Below, piece by piece: positions 34,070 to 41,885 of a stretch of 64,000 nucleotides of DNA. The DNA is from Mitsuokella multacida DSM 20544. GTDB taxonomy: Bacteria > Bacillota > Negativicutes > Selenomonadales > Selenomonadaceae. Each line of letters begins with the position of its first letter. Position 1 is the stretch's first letter. The translations under genes and the position numbers were made by a program. The stretch lies in the NCBI RefSeq assembly GCF_000155955.1, contig NZ_GG697141.2, forward strand, positions 1,396,086-1,460,085, read 5' to 3'. The notes beneath the pieces are model-generated. The model saw only the letters and a program-made list of their open reading frames with translations, was not told where the DNA came from and searched no databases.

Positions 34070-34918
34070 TTGGCGAAGGCGCTTTGCTTGATTTACCTGA
34101 TCTGGGGCATGAACTGGGTCGTCATGAAGACGGCCAACACGTTCTTTCCGCCAATCACATTCGTGGCATACCGATTCCTGTTCGGTGCGCTCGTGCTACT
34201 GTCGGTCTGGTTCTGGCTGCACTTGCCGCTGCCGAAGAAGAAATACTGGCCGTGGATTTTCTTGACGGGCATCCTGCAGATGGGGCTCAACAACATTGCG
34301 GCGCAGACGAGCATGCTGACGCTTGGTGCTGGCATGGTCTCGGTGCTCAACTACAGCATGCCGGTCTTTGCGGCGGTCATGGCGCATTTCCTGCTCGGGG
34401 AGCGGCTGACCTGGCGCAAGGGCGCGGGCATCGTGCTGGCCATCGCCGGCATGGCTGTCCTCATGGATGTGCATGCGGGCGGCGATGCCACGGCCATCTG
34501 TATCGGCCTCCTGAGTGCCGTCTTCTGGGGCCTCGCGAGTATCTTCGTCAAACTCAAGCTATCGGATGTCAACCCGATCTCTCTGACGACGTGGCAAATG
34601 GTCTGCGCCTCGCTCTCGCTGCTCGTCTACACGGCCATCGTGCCGCAGGGGGAGGTCGTCTGGAATGCGGAATCCGTCCTCTGCCTGATCTACAACGGCG
34701 TCCTGGCGTCGGCACTTGCCTTCTTCCTCTGGAGCTGGATCTTGCAGCACATCGAGGTCAGCAAGGCGTCTGTCGCCGTGCTGGCTGTGCCGGTCGTCGG
34801 CGTCGTCGGCGGCATCCTCTGCCTCGGTGAGCCCATGACGCTGCACATCTTCTTCGGCATGATCATGATCATGGCCGGCATCTACATCGTTGTCACGCAT
34901 AAGAGACAGCCTGCATGA
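34070..34918 (+). CDS. EamA/DMT family transporter (TTG start)
   Basis: This 282-residue protein has ten predicted helices as two EamA repeats, e.g. CLIYLIWGMNWVVMKTA at the start, NYSMPVFAAVMAHFLLGERL at the end of repeat 1 and LGEPMTLHIFFGMIMIMAGIYIV at the end of repeat 2. A TTG at 34070 is chosen because AGGAGG lies eight bases upstream and no ATG is well placed. Such transporters often export amino acids or other metabolites; the substrate is unknown. It is divergent from arsR and convergent with an AraC gene, sharing a bidirectional terminator. Confidence 0.86.
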   Translation: MAKALCLIYLIWGMNWVVMKTANTFFPPITFVAYRFLFGALVLLSVWFWLHLPLPKKKYWPWIFLTGILQMGLNNIAAQTSMLTLGAGMVSVLNYSMPVFAAVMAHFLLGERLTWRKGAGIVLAIAGMAVLMDVHAGGDATAICIGLLSAVFWGLASIFVKLKLSDVNPISLTTWQMVCASLSLLVYTAIVPQGEVVWNAESVLCLIYNGVLASALAFFLWSWILQHIEVSKASVAVLAVPVVGVVGGILCLGEPMTLHIFFGMIMIMAGIYIVVTHKRQPA

Positions 34919-34948
34919 AAAGAGCCCGCTCTTGAGCGGGCTCTTTTC
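34917..34948. terminator. Bidirectional terminator between DMT gene and AraC gene
   Basis: AAAAGAGCCCGCTC-TT-GAGCGGGCTCTTTT, a near-perfect inverted repeat between convergent genes. Confidence 0.92.
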
Positions 34949-35807
34949 ATGTCTGCGGCAAGGCGTTCTGGACCCAATCGCGTCGGTATTGGCCGGGGGT
35001 CATGCCGACAAGGCGCTTGAAGACGCTCTGGAAGTAATTGGAATTGTTGTAGCCGCAGGAGAAGGCAATCTCCGTTATGCTGCGGTCCGTGCCAATCAAG
35101 AGGTTCTGGGCCTCGCCGATGCGGCGGCGGATGATATACTGCATCGGCGAGTAGCCGATGTGCTCGCGGAACGCATGGGCGAGGTAGTAGGGGTTGAAGT
35201 TCAGTTCTGCAGCGATGGACTGCAAGGTGATGCTCTCGCGATAATGGGCGTCGATATAGGCCTTGACCGTGAGCCCGAGGGATTCCTGCTGCGGGCGCGG
35301 CGGCTGGCCGTGGCGTGCGAGTTCCTCGTCGAGCTTGCAGAGGATGGCGCAGGTGAGCTGGTCGAGTACGCATGGAGCGTCACCGGCCAGTGCCAACTGC
35401 ACAGCGGTGTGAAAGAGCGTGCGGACAGCGTCAAACTGCGCGTCGAGAGAGAGCTGTGGGGCGTAAAGCCGCCCTACCATCTCATTTGCCCGCCGACCCG
35501 GCAGCTGGAAATCGGAAACGCCCAGGCACGAGGTGGCGAGGTCTCCGTCAATCGTCGTCTCGTCGTGCAGGATGCCGCTGTCGAAGAACAGCACATCGCC
35601 CGGCGAAGCGAGGTAATGGCCCGTGTCAATGTTGAAGCTGCCGCGACCGCCGGTCACGAGGATGATCTCAGCGCGGTCCTCGTGTTGGTGCATGGTGCGT
35701 GGCAGTTTGCCATGGCGCGCATCGATTTCGCAGACACTGCGGAGCTTCCCCCCTGTGGGGACAGGCTCCGTTTTTTCTTGCCTGCGCGGGATGAAGTATT
35801 GTAGCAA
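34947..35807 (-). CDS. AraC family transcriptional regulator (TTG start)
   Basis: This 286-residue regulator has an N-terminal cupin domain (MHQHEDRAEIILVTGG and PGDVLFFDSGILHDE) that would bind a sugar-like effector. The C-terminal AraC double helix-turn-helix (about 185-280) contains ITLQSIAAELNFNPYYLAHAF and ITEIAFSCGYNNSNYFQSVF. The start is a TTG preceded by AAGGTGATC. The same TTG-CTN-CAA-TAY/T-TTC opening occurs in the AraC gene at 41575, supporting both choices. It is divergent from iolI and probably controls it or the following block. Its C-terminal half is very close to the AraC protein ending at 40736. Confidence 0.9.
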   Translation of the reverse strand: MLQYFIPRRQEKTEPVPTGGKLRSVCEIDARHGKLPRTMHQHEDRAEIILVTGGRGSFNIDTGHYLASPGDVLFFDSGILHDETTIDGDLATSCLGVSDFQLPGRRANEMVGRLYAPQLSLDAQFDAVRTLFHTAVQLALAGDAPCVLDQLTCAILCKLDEELARHGQPPRPQQESLGLTVKAYIDAHYRESITLQSIAAELNFNPYYLAHAFREHIGYSPMQYIIRRRIGEAQNLLIGTDRSITEIAFSCGYNNSNYFQSVFKRLVGMTPGQYRRDWVQNALPQT

Positions 35808-35951
35808 GGGATCACCTTCTCAAAAGCGCAAGATAATAGAGTGGTTTCAGGCAGGGGAGGGCCTTCTGGACGGGAAAGTCCCCACTGTCGGGCATCGGCG
35901 TGAGCAACGCAGCTGTCTGAAAACGGCAACAATCGAAAGGAATAACACGTC

Positions 35952-36034
35952 GAATCAAGATATAATAATATACAGAAACAAGAACAAACCTCGATACAGC
36001 CGAGAGGTCATCTCTATTATACCATGAGATGACC
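35952..36034 (+). promoter_or_regulatory. iolI control region: candidate promoter, weak IolR-like site and inverted repeat
   Basis: TATAAT at 35961-35966 overlaps GAATCAAGATA (35952-35962), which matches the IolR operator pattern at 9 of 11 positions; no good -35 is seen. Further downstream GGTCATCTC (36006-36014) and GAGATGACC (36026-36034) form a perfect 9-bp inverted repeat around TATTATACCAT, possibly a regulator site. No riboswitch is recognised in 35808-35950. Confidence 0.4.
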
Positions 36035-36077
36035 ATCTGGGGCAGACGGGGCAAAGCATCAGAAAAGGGGAATTGCA

Positions 36078-36917
36078 ATGAAACTCAGCATGAATGAAGC
36101 GACGGCACTCAAATGCAAGGGCACGTCACTCGAGCAGGACCTGGCTCTCTGCGAGAAGTACGGCTATGACATGATCGAGATCCGCACGATGGACTGTCTC
36201 AAGGATTATCTGGCAAAGCATTCGATTGACGAGCTGGCCGCGTATTTTGAATCGCATCCGGTCAAGCCCTGGGCTTTCAATACGCTCGAGTACTTCAACA
36301 ATCTGCCAGAGGCCGACTACAAGGAGACGCTGCGCAAGCTCCGCGAGATGTGCGAGTGGGGCAAGAAAATTGGCTGCAAGACCGTCATCACGGTGCCGAC
36401 TGTCGGACTCAAGAAAGTCACGCGCCAGGCCATCCGCAAGTCAACGCTGGCCTGTCTCAAGGAGATGGGCGAGATCTGTGGTGAAGCCGGCATGCGCCTT
36501 TCAGTTGAATTCCTCGGCCATCCGGAGGCGTCCATCAACGACTTCGGCGAGGCGTACGACATCATCCACGAGCTCGACATGGAGAATGTCGGCCTGACGC
36601 TCGACTGCTTCCACTTCCATGGCATGCATTCGAGCCTTGCGGACCTTGCGCAGGCGGACGGCAAGAAGATCTTCATCGTCCACCTCAACGATACGGAGGA
36701 CTTCCAGTTCGGCGCTCTGCGCGATGACGACCGCGTCTGGCCGGGCGATGGCTGCATCGACCTCGACGGCATCCTGCAGACGCTCAGGAAGATCGGTTGG
36801 GCACAGGACGTCCTGTCGCTCGAGCTCTTCCGTCCGGAGTACTACGCGATGCCGGCAGATGACGTCTACCGCATCGGCAAGGCAAAGAGCGAAGCCGTGA
36901 TCGCACGCAATTTCTGA
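36078..36917 (+). CDS. iolI: 2-keto-myo-inositol isomerase
   Basis: This 279-residue TIM-barrel enzyme converts 2-keto-myo-inositol to 1-keto-D-chiro-inositol. It matches Bacillus IolI throughout as I recall that sequence: NEATALKCKGTSLEQDL near the start, YDMIEIRTMDCLKDYL, a long block with SVEFLGHPEASINDF, LTLDCFHFHGMHS, GKKIFIVHLNDTEDF, DDDRVWPGDGCIDLDG and LELFRPEYY. Metal ligands Glu, Asp, His and Glu are present in those blocks. AAAAGGGG precedes ATG 36078. It begins the second inositol-related cluster, which suggests use of chiro-inositol or scavenging of inositol stereoisomers. Confidence 0.92.
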   Translation: MKLSMNEATALKCKGTSLEQDLALCEKYGYDMIEIRTMDCLKDYLAKHSIDELAAYFESHPVKPWAFNTLEYFNNLPEADYKETLRKLREMCEWGKKIGCKTVITVPTVGLKKVTRQAIRKSTLACLKEMGEICGEAGMRLSVEFLGHPEASINDFGEAYDIIHELDMENVGLTLDCFHFHGMHSSLADLAQADGKKIFIVHLNDTEDFQFGALRDDDRVWPGDGCIDLDGILQTLRKIGWAQDVLSLELFRPEYYAMPADDVYRIGKAKSEAVIARNF

Positions 36918-36986
36918 GAAAACCTTCCCTTCTCGGCAGGACATGGCATAATAGAGTGTAGTTGTCTGTAAGAGGAGGGAAATTTC

Positions 36987-37919
36987 ATGGCGATTGAAGA
37001 ACCAGGGGTGCTCTGGCGTGACGGTGTGTATTTCTATGCCGCCAGCAATTTTGCCAAGCAGCATCTCTTTTACCCGATGTGGGGAGCGACATACGAGCTC
37101 GATTCCCCGTACCGCATCCGGCGCGACTACATGGATGCCTATATGATCCAGTACGTCGCGCGCGGTGCACTTCACTTCAAGTTGCGCGGTCATCACTTTG
37201 TGGCCAAAGAAGGTGAGCTCGTGCTGCTCGCCTGCAGGGAGAAGAATGACTACTGGTCAGAGGGGACTGCGCGGGTCAAGTGGTTCCACTTCAACGGACG
37301 CGAGGTAGGCCCCTTGCTGGAACGCATCTACGAGACGAATGGCTCGGGCCATATGAGCACGTTCTTCGGCGCTCGTGTCGAGCCGTTGATCGATGATATC
37401 CTGCAGGGGCTCAAGTCGGGGAATTGCAGCGAGTTCCAGTTCTCGCGCGATCTCTACAGCATTCTCTGCCAGCTGGCAGAGCAGTCGTTGGAGAAGGAGG
37501 CACCAGCCGAGGAATCCGTCCGGCGGGCCGTTGCCTACATCCGCCGCCACTATGCAGAACCGCTCTCCGTGCAGGATATCGCGGAATCCGTGAGCCTGAG
37601 TCCGTATTACTTCACGCGGCTCTTCAAGCGCATCATGATGACGTCCCCGCACCTCTACCTGTTGAATCATCGGCTGGCCGAGGCCAAGAAGATGCTTGTC
37701 TACACGCGGGACAAGATCGACACGATCGCGGAGGCGACAGGCTTTCAGAGCAGCTCGTACTTTGTCCGGGCGTTCCATCGGGAGATGAACATGACGCCCA
37801 AGGCCTTCCGGCAGTATTTCTCAGCGGCGGGCACGCATAACCGCTATAAGTTCGAGCAAGAGGGGGGGTCTGACAGACAGGTGTCTGACAAATCGGGACT
37901 CCATGAGAGCAAAAAATGA
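36987..37919 (+). CDS. AraC family transcriptional regulator
   Basis: This 310-residue regulator has an N-terminal sensor (about 1-150, with MIQYVARGALHFKLRGHHF typical of cupin-type arms) and a C-terminal double helix-turn-helix (about 185-285; LSVQDIAESVSLSPYYFTRLFK and IDTIAEATGFQSSSYFVRAFH). A charged tail of about 25 residues follows. It differs from the other three AraC proteins, belonging to a separate subgroup. GAGGGAAA precedes ATG 36987. It lies between iolI and a Gfo/Idh/MocA dehydrogenase on the same strand and may control the dehydrogenase-symporter pair downstream. Confidence 0.9.
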   Translation: MAIEEPGVLWRDGVYFYAASNFAKQHLFYPMWGATYELDSPYRIRRDYMDAYMIQYVARGALHFKLRGHHFVAKEGELVLLACREKNDYWSEGTARVKWFHFNGREVGPLLERIYETNGSGHMSTFFGARVEPLIDDILQGLKSGNCSEFQFSRDLYSILCQLAEQSLEKEAPAEESVRRAVAYIRRHYAEPLSVQDIAESVSLSPYYFTRLFKRIMMTSPHLYLLNHRLAEAKKMLVYTRDKIDTIAEATGFQSSSYFVRAFHREMNMTPKAFRQYFSAAGTHNRYKFEQEGGSDRQVSDKSGLHESKK

Positions 37920-38048
37920 ACATTTTTCGGCAGGTGGTGATAATGACACCAAGACCTGACCATGATATTATAATAGCAGTTCAGAAAGAAACGCGCGCGA
38001 ATCATAAGAAATAATCATAATGTGATATTTTTATGAGGAGAGATTATC

Positions 38049-39068
38049 ATGGAAAAGGTTAAAGTCGGTATCGCTGGTCTCGGTCGTCTCGGCAAAGTCC
38101 ATGCCAATAATATTGCCTATAAGATCCCGAATGCAGAGCTCACGGCAGCCTGCTCCATCATGCCAGCAGAGCTGGAGTACGCGCAGAATGAACTCGGTGT
38201 GAAGGACGTCTACACGGATTTTGACGAGATGCTTGCGAAAGCCGATATCGATGCGGTAGCCATCGTCACGACGAGCGGCCTGCACTGCAGCCAGATCGCA
38301 AAGGCGCTCGATGCGGGCAAGCACGTTTTCTCGGAGAAGCCGCTCGGCGTTAACGTCGAGGAGTGCAAGCAGGCGGAAGTCGCAGTAGAGCGCCATCCGG
38401 AGCTTTCGTTCTTCCTCGGCTTCATGCGCCGCTTCGACCCGTCCTACGCCTATGCGATGGAGAAGATCAAGGCTGGCTTGATTGGCGAGCCGTACATGGT
38501 CAAGGCGACGGGCATCGACCCGGAAGCACTCGTGCAGGGCGCCATCCGCTTCGCACCGACGTCGGGCGGCATCTTCATCGACATGGCTATCCACGATATC
38601 GACCTCATGCGCTGGTTCCTCGGCGAGGATCCGGTCGAGGTCTATGCATCAGGTGCGACATTCAAGCATCCAGAATTCAAGGCGGCTGGCGATGATGAGA
38701 CGGGCGTGGCCATGTACAAGTGCAAGAGCGGCAAGATTGGCTTTGTCCATGTCGGGCGCACAGCACCGTATGGCTATCACGTTGAGACAGAGATCGTCGG
38801 CACGGAGGGCACGTTGCGCATCAGCCCGGTCCCGGAGAAGAATCTCTGCATGATCTACGATAAGAACGGCGCCGTCAAGGAATGCGTCAGCGGCTTCCCG
38901 GAGCGCTTCGCGCAGGCCTACCTGCTCGAGATGCAGGAATTCATCGATTGTGTCCAGACGGGCCGCAAGCCGGAAGTCAAGGTTTACGATGGCACGAAAT
39001 CAACACAGATTGCCTTTGCAACGACGCAGTCGTACAAGGAAGGGAAGCCAGTGGTCATTGACTACTGA
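38049..39068 (+). CDS. Gfo/Idh/MocA family oxidoreductase (inositol dehydrogenase-like)
   Basis: This 339-residue NAD(P)-dependent dehydrogenase has an N-terminal Rossmann fold with GIAGLGRLGKVHA, the catalytic-Lys motif SEKPLG at about residue 98, and GGIFIDMAIHDIDLMRWF, which carries the conserved Asp/His pair. Family members oxidise myo-, scyllo- or chiro-inositol, or other cyclitols and sugars. GAGGAGAG precedes ATG 38049. It is followed by a GPH symporter on the same strand and preceded by iolI and an AraC regulator. A role in oxidising an inositol isomer is inferred; it is clearly different from the iolG-like gene at 41886. Confidence 0.88.
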   Translation: MEKVKVGIAGLGRLGKVHANNIAYKIPNAELTAACSIMPAELEYAQNELGVKDVYTDFDEMLAKADIDAVAIVTTSGLHCSQIAKALDAGKHVFSEKPLGVNVEECKQAEVAVERHPELSFFLGFMRRFDPSYAYAMEKIKAGLIGEPYMVKATGIDPEALVQGAIRFAPTSGGIFIDMAIHDIDLMRWFLGEDPVEVYASGATFKHPEFKAAGDDETGVAMYKCKSGKIGFVHVGRTAPYGYHVETEIVGTEGTLRISPVPEKNLCMIYDKNGAVKECVSGFPERFAQAYLLEMQEFIDCVQTGRKPEVKVYDGTKSTQIAFATTQSYKEGKPVVIDY

Positions 39069-39098
39069 TTGCCATCGTCATCTGAATTAAATAGAAAT

Positions 39099-39139
39099 GG
39101 ATTCCAGCTGCGGCGATTTGTGTTGCAGCTGGTGAATCC
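39099..39139 (+). promoter_or_regulatory. Strong intercistronic hairpin
   Basis: GGATTCCAGCTGC pairs with GCAGCTGGTGAATCC. No T run follows, so this may be an mRNA-stabilising or attenuating structure between the dehydrogenase and symporter genes rather than a terminator. Confidence 0.45.
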
Positions 39140-39225
39140 GTACTTATCTGTACACTAGAAGAAGTCGGAATATTATTATCTTGTGGAAAAATCCGCATGC
39201 GATTACAGATTCAGGAGGGGTATTA

Positions 39226-40617
39226 ATGGGTAATCCGGCAAATGCTGCCGCAGAAAACAGCGGCAAATTGTCATGGCTCACACGCATCGCCTACGGCCTT
39301 GGCGATACGGCACAGAACATCGTCTGGGGTGCCATGAGCATCCTGACGTTCTTCTACACCGATTATGCGGGCATTGATCCGGCTATGGTCGGTCTCGTAT
39401 TCTTGATCTCGCGTTGCTTCGATGGCTTCTCAGATGTCATCATGGGATTTATCGTCGAGCGCACGAATTCCAAATGGGGTAAGTCGAGACCTTGGATCCT
39501 CTGGACGAGCGTACCGTTTGCATTATCAATCGTCCTCATCTATACTGTACCGCAAGGCTCCTCGGCCCTTCAGTTCGCGTATTTGTTCGTCACCTACAAC
39601 TTCTGCACAACCGTCTGCTATACGGCACTTAACCTGCCATATGGATCACTGTCTGCGATGATGACGCGCATCTCGAAAGAGCGCGACATGCTTTCCATCA
39701 CGCGTATGACGCTTTCGCCACTCGGCAAGATTCTCTCGGTATCGGCTACGTTGCCGCTCGTCAAGATGTTCGGTGATAACCAGATGGCCTGGGTCGAAGT
39801 CATGGGCATGTGGGCTGTCCTCGGACTCCTGTTGTTGCTCTTCTGCTTCTCGCAGTGCAAGGAGACCGTCGTCATCGAAGCGCGCAAGAAAGTCGCAAAG
39901 ATCCCGGTCGGCAAATCCCTCAAATGCCTGGCACTCAACAAGTATTTCTGGATGGCGATGACCATCTGGATGATGCAGAACGTCATCTTCTACATCACGG
40001 GCACGGTCCTGCCGTATTACTGCAAGTACATTTTCATGGACAGCTCGCTCTATTCCATCCTGTACCTGCTGGAGACTGGCCTGACGATCGGTTTTACGAT
40101 TGTTTTCTGCCCAGCACTGCTGCGCAAGTTCGGCAAGCGCAACATGAGCCTCATTGGCATCAGTGTCTGCTTTGTCGGTCATCTGATTTATCTGCTCAAT
40201 CCGCTCGATTTCAACTGGGTTGTCTTCAGCTGCGTCATCCGCGGCATCGGCTTTGCCCCGCTGAACTCCGTTATCTTCGGCTTCCTCGGCGATGTCGTCG
40301 AGTACGGCCAGTGGAAATTCCACATCCGTCAGGAAGGCCTGATCTTCTCGGGCGGCTCTGTCGGCACGAAAGTCGGCTCTGGCCTCACGAGTGCAGTCCT
40401 GACGGGCCTGCTCTCCTACGCAGGCTATGTCTCCTCGACGACGGCTGCCGCTGTTCAGCCGGACAGCGCCATCCAGATGATCATTGATCTTTATGAATTC
40501 GGTCCGATCTTTGTCTGGGTTGTCCTGCTGCTGATTCTCTGGGCTTATAAGCTCGATAAGCAGTATCCGCAGATCATGCGCGACCTCGTCGCACGTGAGG
40601 CGAAGGGCGAACTCTGA
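39226..40617 (+). CDS. GPH family (MelB-type) sugar:cation symporter, copy 2
   Basis: This 463-residue, 12-helix transporter has the same length and nearly the same sequence as the one at 29180, including YGLGDTAQN, FFYTDYAGIDPAMVG, RCFDGFSDVIMG and the identical C-terminus MRDLVAREAKGEL. Differences are scattered, for instance in the N-terminal 15 residues and around residues 295-310. AGGAGGGG precedes ATG 39226; an upstream in-frame codon at 39181 lacks a ribosome site. It follows an inositol-dehydrogenase-like gene, so import of an inositol isomer or inositol glycoside is the best contextual guess. Confidence 0.88.
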   Translation: MGNPANAAAENSGKLSWLTRIAYGLGDTAQNIVWGAMSILTFFYTDYAGIDPAMVGLVFLISRCFDGFSDVIMGFIVERTNSKWGKSRPWILWTSVPFALSIVLIYTVPQGSSALQFAYLFVTYNFCTTVCYTALNLPYGSLSAMMTRISKERDMLSITRMTLSPLGKILSVSATLPLVKMFGDNQMAWVEVMGMWAVLGLLLLLFCFSQCKETVVIEARKKVAKIPVGKSLKCLALNKYFWMAMTIWMMQNVIFYITGTVLPYYCKYIFMDSSLYSILYLLETGLTIGFTIVFCPALLRKFGKRNMSLIGISVCFVGHLIYLLNPLDFNWVVFSCVIRGIGFAPLNSVIFGFLGDVVEYGQWKFHIRQEGLIFSGGSVGTKVGSGLTSAVLTGLLSYAGYVSSTTAAAVQPDSAIQMIIDLYEFGPIFVWVVLLLILWAYKLDKQYPQIMRDLVAREAKGEL

Positions 40618-40676
40618 TTAAGATAAATCTGGATGCATGTGTGAATGGCACGCGCATCCAACCCATCCCAATTTTG

Positions 40677-40711
40677 CCCCGCAGGCATCCCAAGCCTGTG
40701 GGGATTTTTTT
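40677..40711 (+). terminator. Terminator after GPH symporter copy 2
   Basis: CCCCGCAGGC / GCCTGTGGGG stem followed by TTTTTTT. Confidence 0.9.
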
Positions 40712-40735
40712 GCTATCTAACGATGGTCAGGACGG

Positions 40736-41575
40736 TCAGACGGTCCATTTGCGGCGGTATTCGCCCGGCGTCATGTCGAGCGCGCCCTTGAAGACATTCT
40801 GGAAGTAATTCGAGTTGTTGTAGCCGACCTGGGCAGCGATCTGCGTGATCGTCATATCGGTGTTGATCAGGAGGTTCTGTGCCTCGCCGATGCGGCGCAG
40901 GATGACGTATTTCATCGGCGAGAGACCAATCTCTGCCTTGAAGAGGTGGGAGAGGTAGTAGGCATTCGTGTGCGTGGCAGTCGCAATGTCACCAAGGCGT
41001 ATAGCCTCTTTGTAGTTTTTGTCGATGAAGGCGCGGGCCCTGGCTGCGAGTGTCGGTGTCTGCTGCTCTTCTTGCAGGCCTTCCTCGCGCAGGAAGGCCG
41101 CGAGCTTGGTGATGAGTGCCATCGTGAGATAGTTGGCGATTTCAGCATGAGACTTCGCCTCCTTCTCGATGGCGTCAAAGAGGCTCTGGACCTCCGCGAA
41201 GTGCTGGCGCAGCGGCTGGACCGGGCAGTAACCATCAGGCAGCAGGTGGTCAGCGGGCAGGCCGTCGATGCGCAGTCCGCCAATCGCGATGCAGTAGGTG
41301 ACGAGGTTGCTGCCGCTGCCGCCGAACTCATCGTGGACCGTGCGGCTGTTGTAGATGATCAGGTTGCCCTTCTGTGCAGTGTAGCGCCGCCCATCGATCA
41401 TGTAGATTCCTGCTCCCTGTGAGACGAGCAGAAGCTCGCAGAGATGGTCGTGCTCATGCATGCTGCGGGGCATGTGCGAGGCGTCTGTGCCGACGTGGCA
41501 GACGTATTCGAGGCGCGGCGAGGAATTCTTGCAGAAGGTGGAGCGGTAGCGATGATCTGGAAAATATTGCAGCAA
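40736..41575 (-). CDS. AraC family transcriptional regulator (TTG start)
   Basis: This 279-residue regulator has an N-terminal cupin domain (MHEHDHLCELLLVSQG, NLIIYNSRTVHDEFGG) and a C-terminal AraC domain (about 175-275; IRLGDIATATHTNAYYLSHLFK and ITQIAAQVGYNNSNYFQNVFK). The TTG at 41575 is chosen because GGAGGGAG lies upstream and the opening Leu-Gln-Tyr-Phe matches the AraC gene at 35807; an ATG at 41608 has no ribosome site. It is convergent with the symporter and could regulate the symporter or the iolG-like gene. Confidence 0.88.
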   Translation of the reverse strand: MLQYFPDHRYRSTFCKNSSPRLEYVCHVGTDASHMPRSMHEHDHLCELLLVSQGAGIYMIDGRRYTAQKGNLIIYNSRTVHDEFGGSGSNLVTYCIAIGGLRIDGLPADHLLPDGYCPVQPLRQHFAEVQSLFDAIEKEAKSHAEIANYLTMALITKLAAFLREEGLQEEQQTPTLAARARAFIDKNYKEAIRLGDIATATHTNAYYLSHLFKAEIGLSPMKYVILRRIGEAQNLLINTDMTITQIAAQVGYNNSNYFQNVFKGALDMTPGEYRRKWTV

Positions 41576-41885
41576 AATACTCCCTCCTGATAGATCGGAT
41601 GCATACAATGCATTACATTATAAGATTATCGTTCCGTATCGTATACTGTCTCTATTTTAACAGATTGTGCAGTTGAGTGCAAACAATTTATCAAAAAATT
41701 ATCATAAATAGACCAATAGATAACATATATCAGCTGGCTTTACGACAACGGTTCTGTACACGAAAAAGGACCCTCGGGGAAGGGTCCTTTCTTCTGGTAT
41801 GGAACCATGCGGCAGGGGGTGCCGCATGGAGAGGAACGAAGGAACAAAGAAATAAACAGATTAGATGGATTGGGAGAGCCCCAGA
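41576..41885. other. Gene-free stretch between AraC gene and iolG-like gene
   Basis: It holds the AraC ribosome site and presumed upstream AT-rich control DNA to about 41740, then the terminator of the minus-strand iolG-like gene. No further gene, RNA or repeat is recognised. Confidence 0.5.
41763..41790 (-). terminator. Terminator of the iolG-like gene
   Basis: AAAGGACCCT / AGGGTCCTTT stem with loop CGGGGA and, on the minus strand, a T run. Confidence 0.8.

Noticed and set aside
35815-35950. Possible riboswitch upstream of iolI
   Set aside because: Short G-rich and AAC-rich blocks looked vaguely like a cobalamin-type core, but the conserved arrangement is missing and no consistent fold could be drawn.
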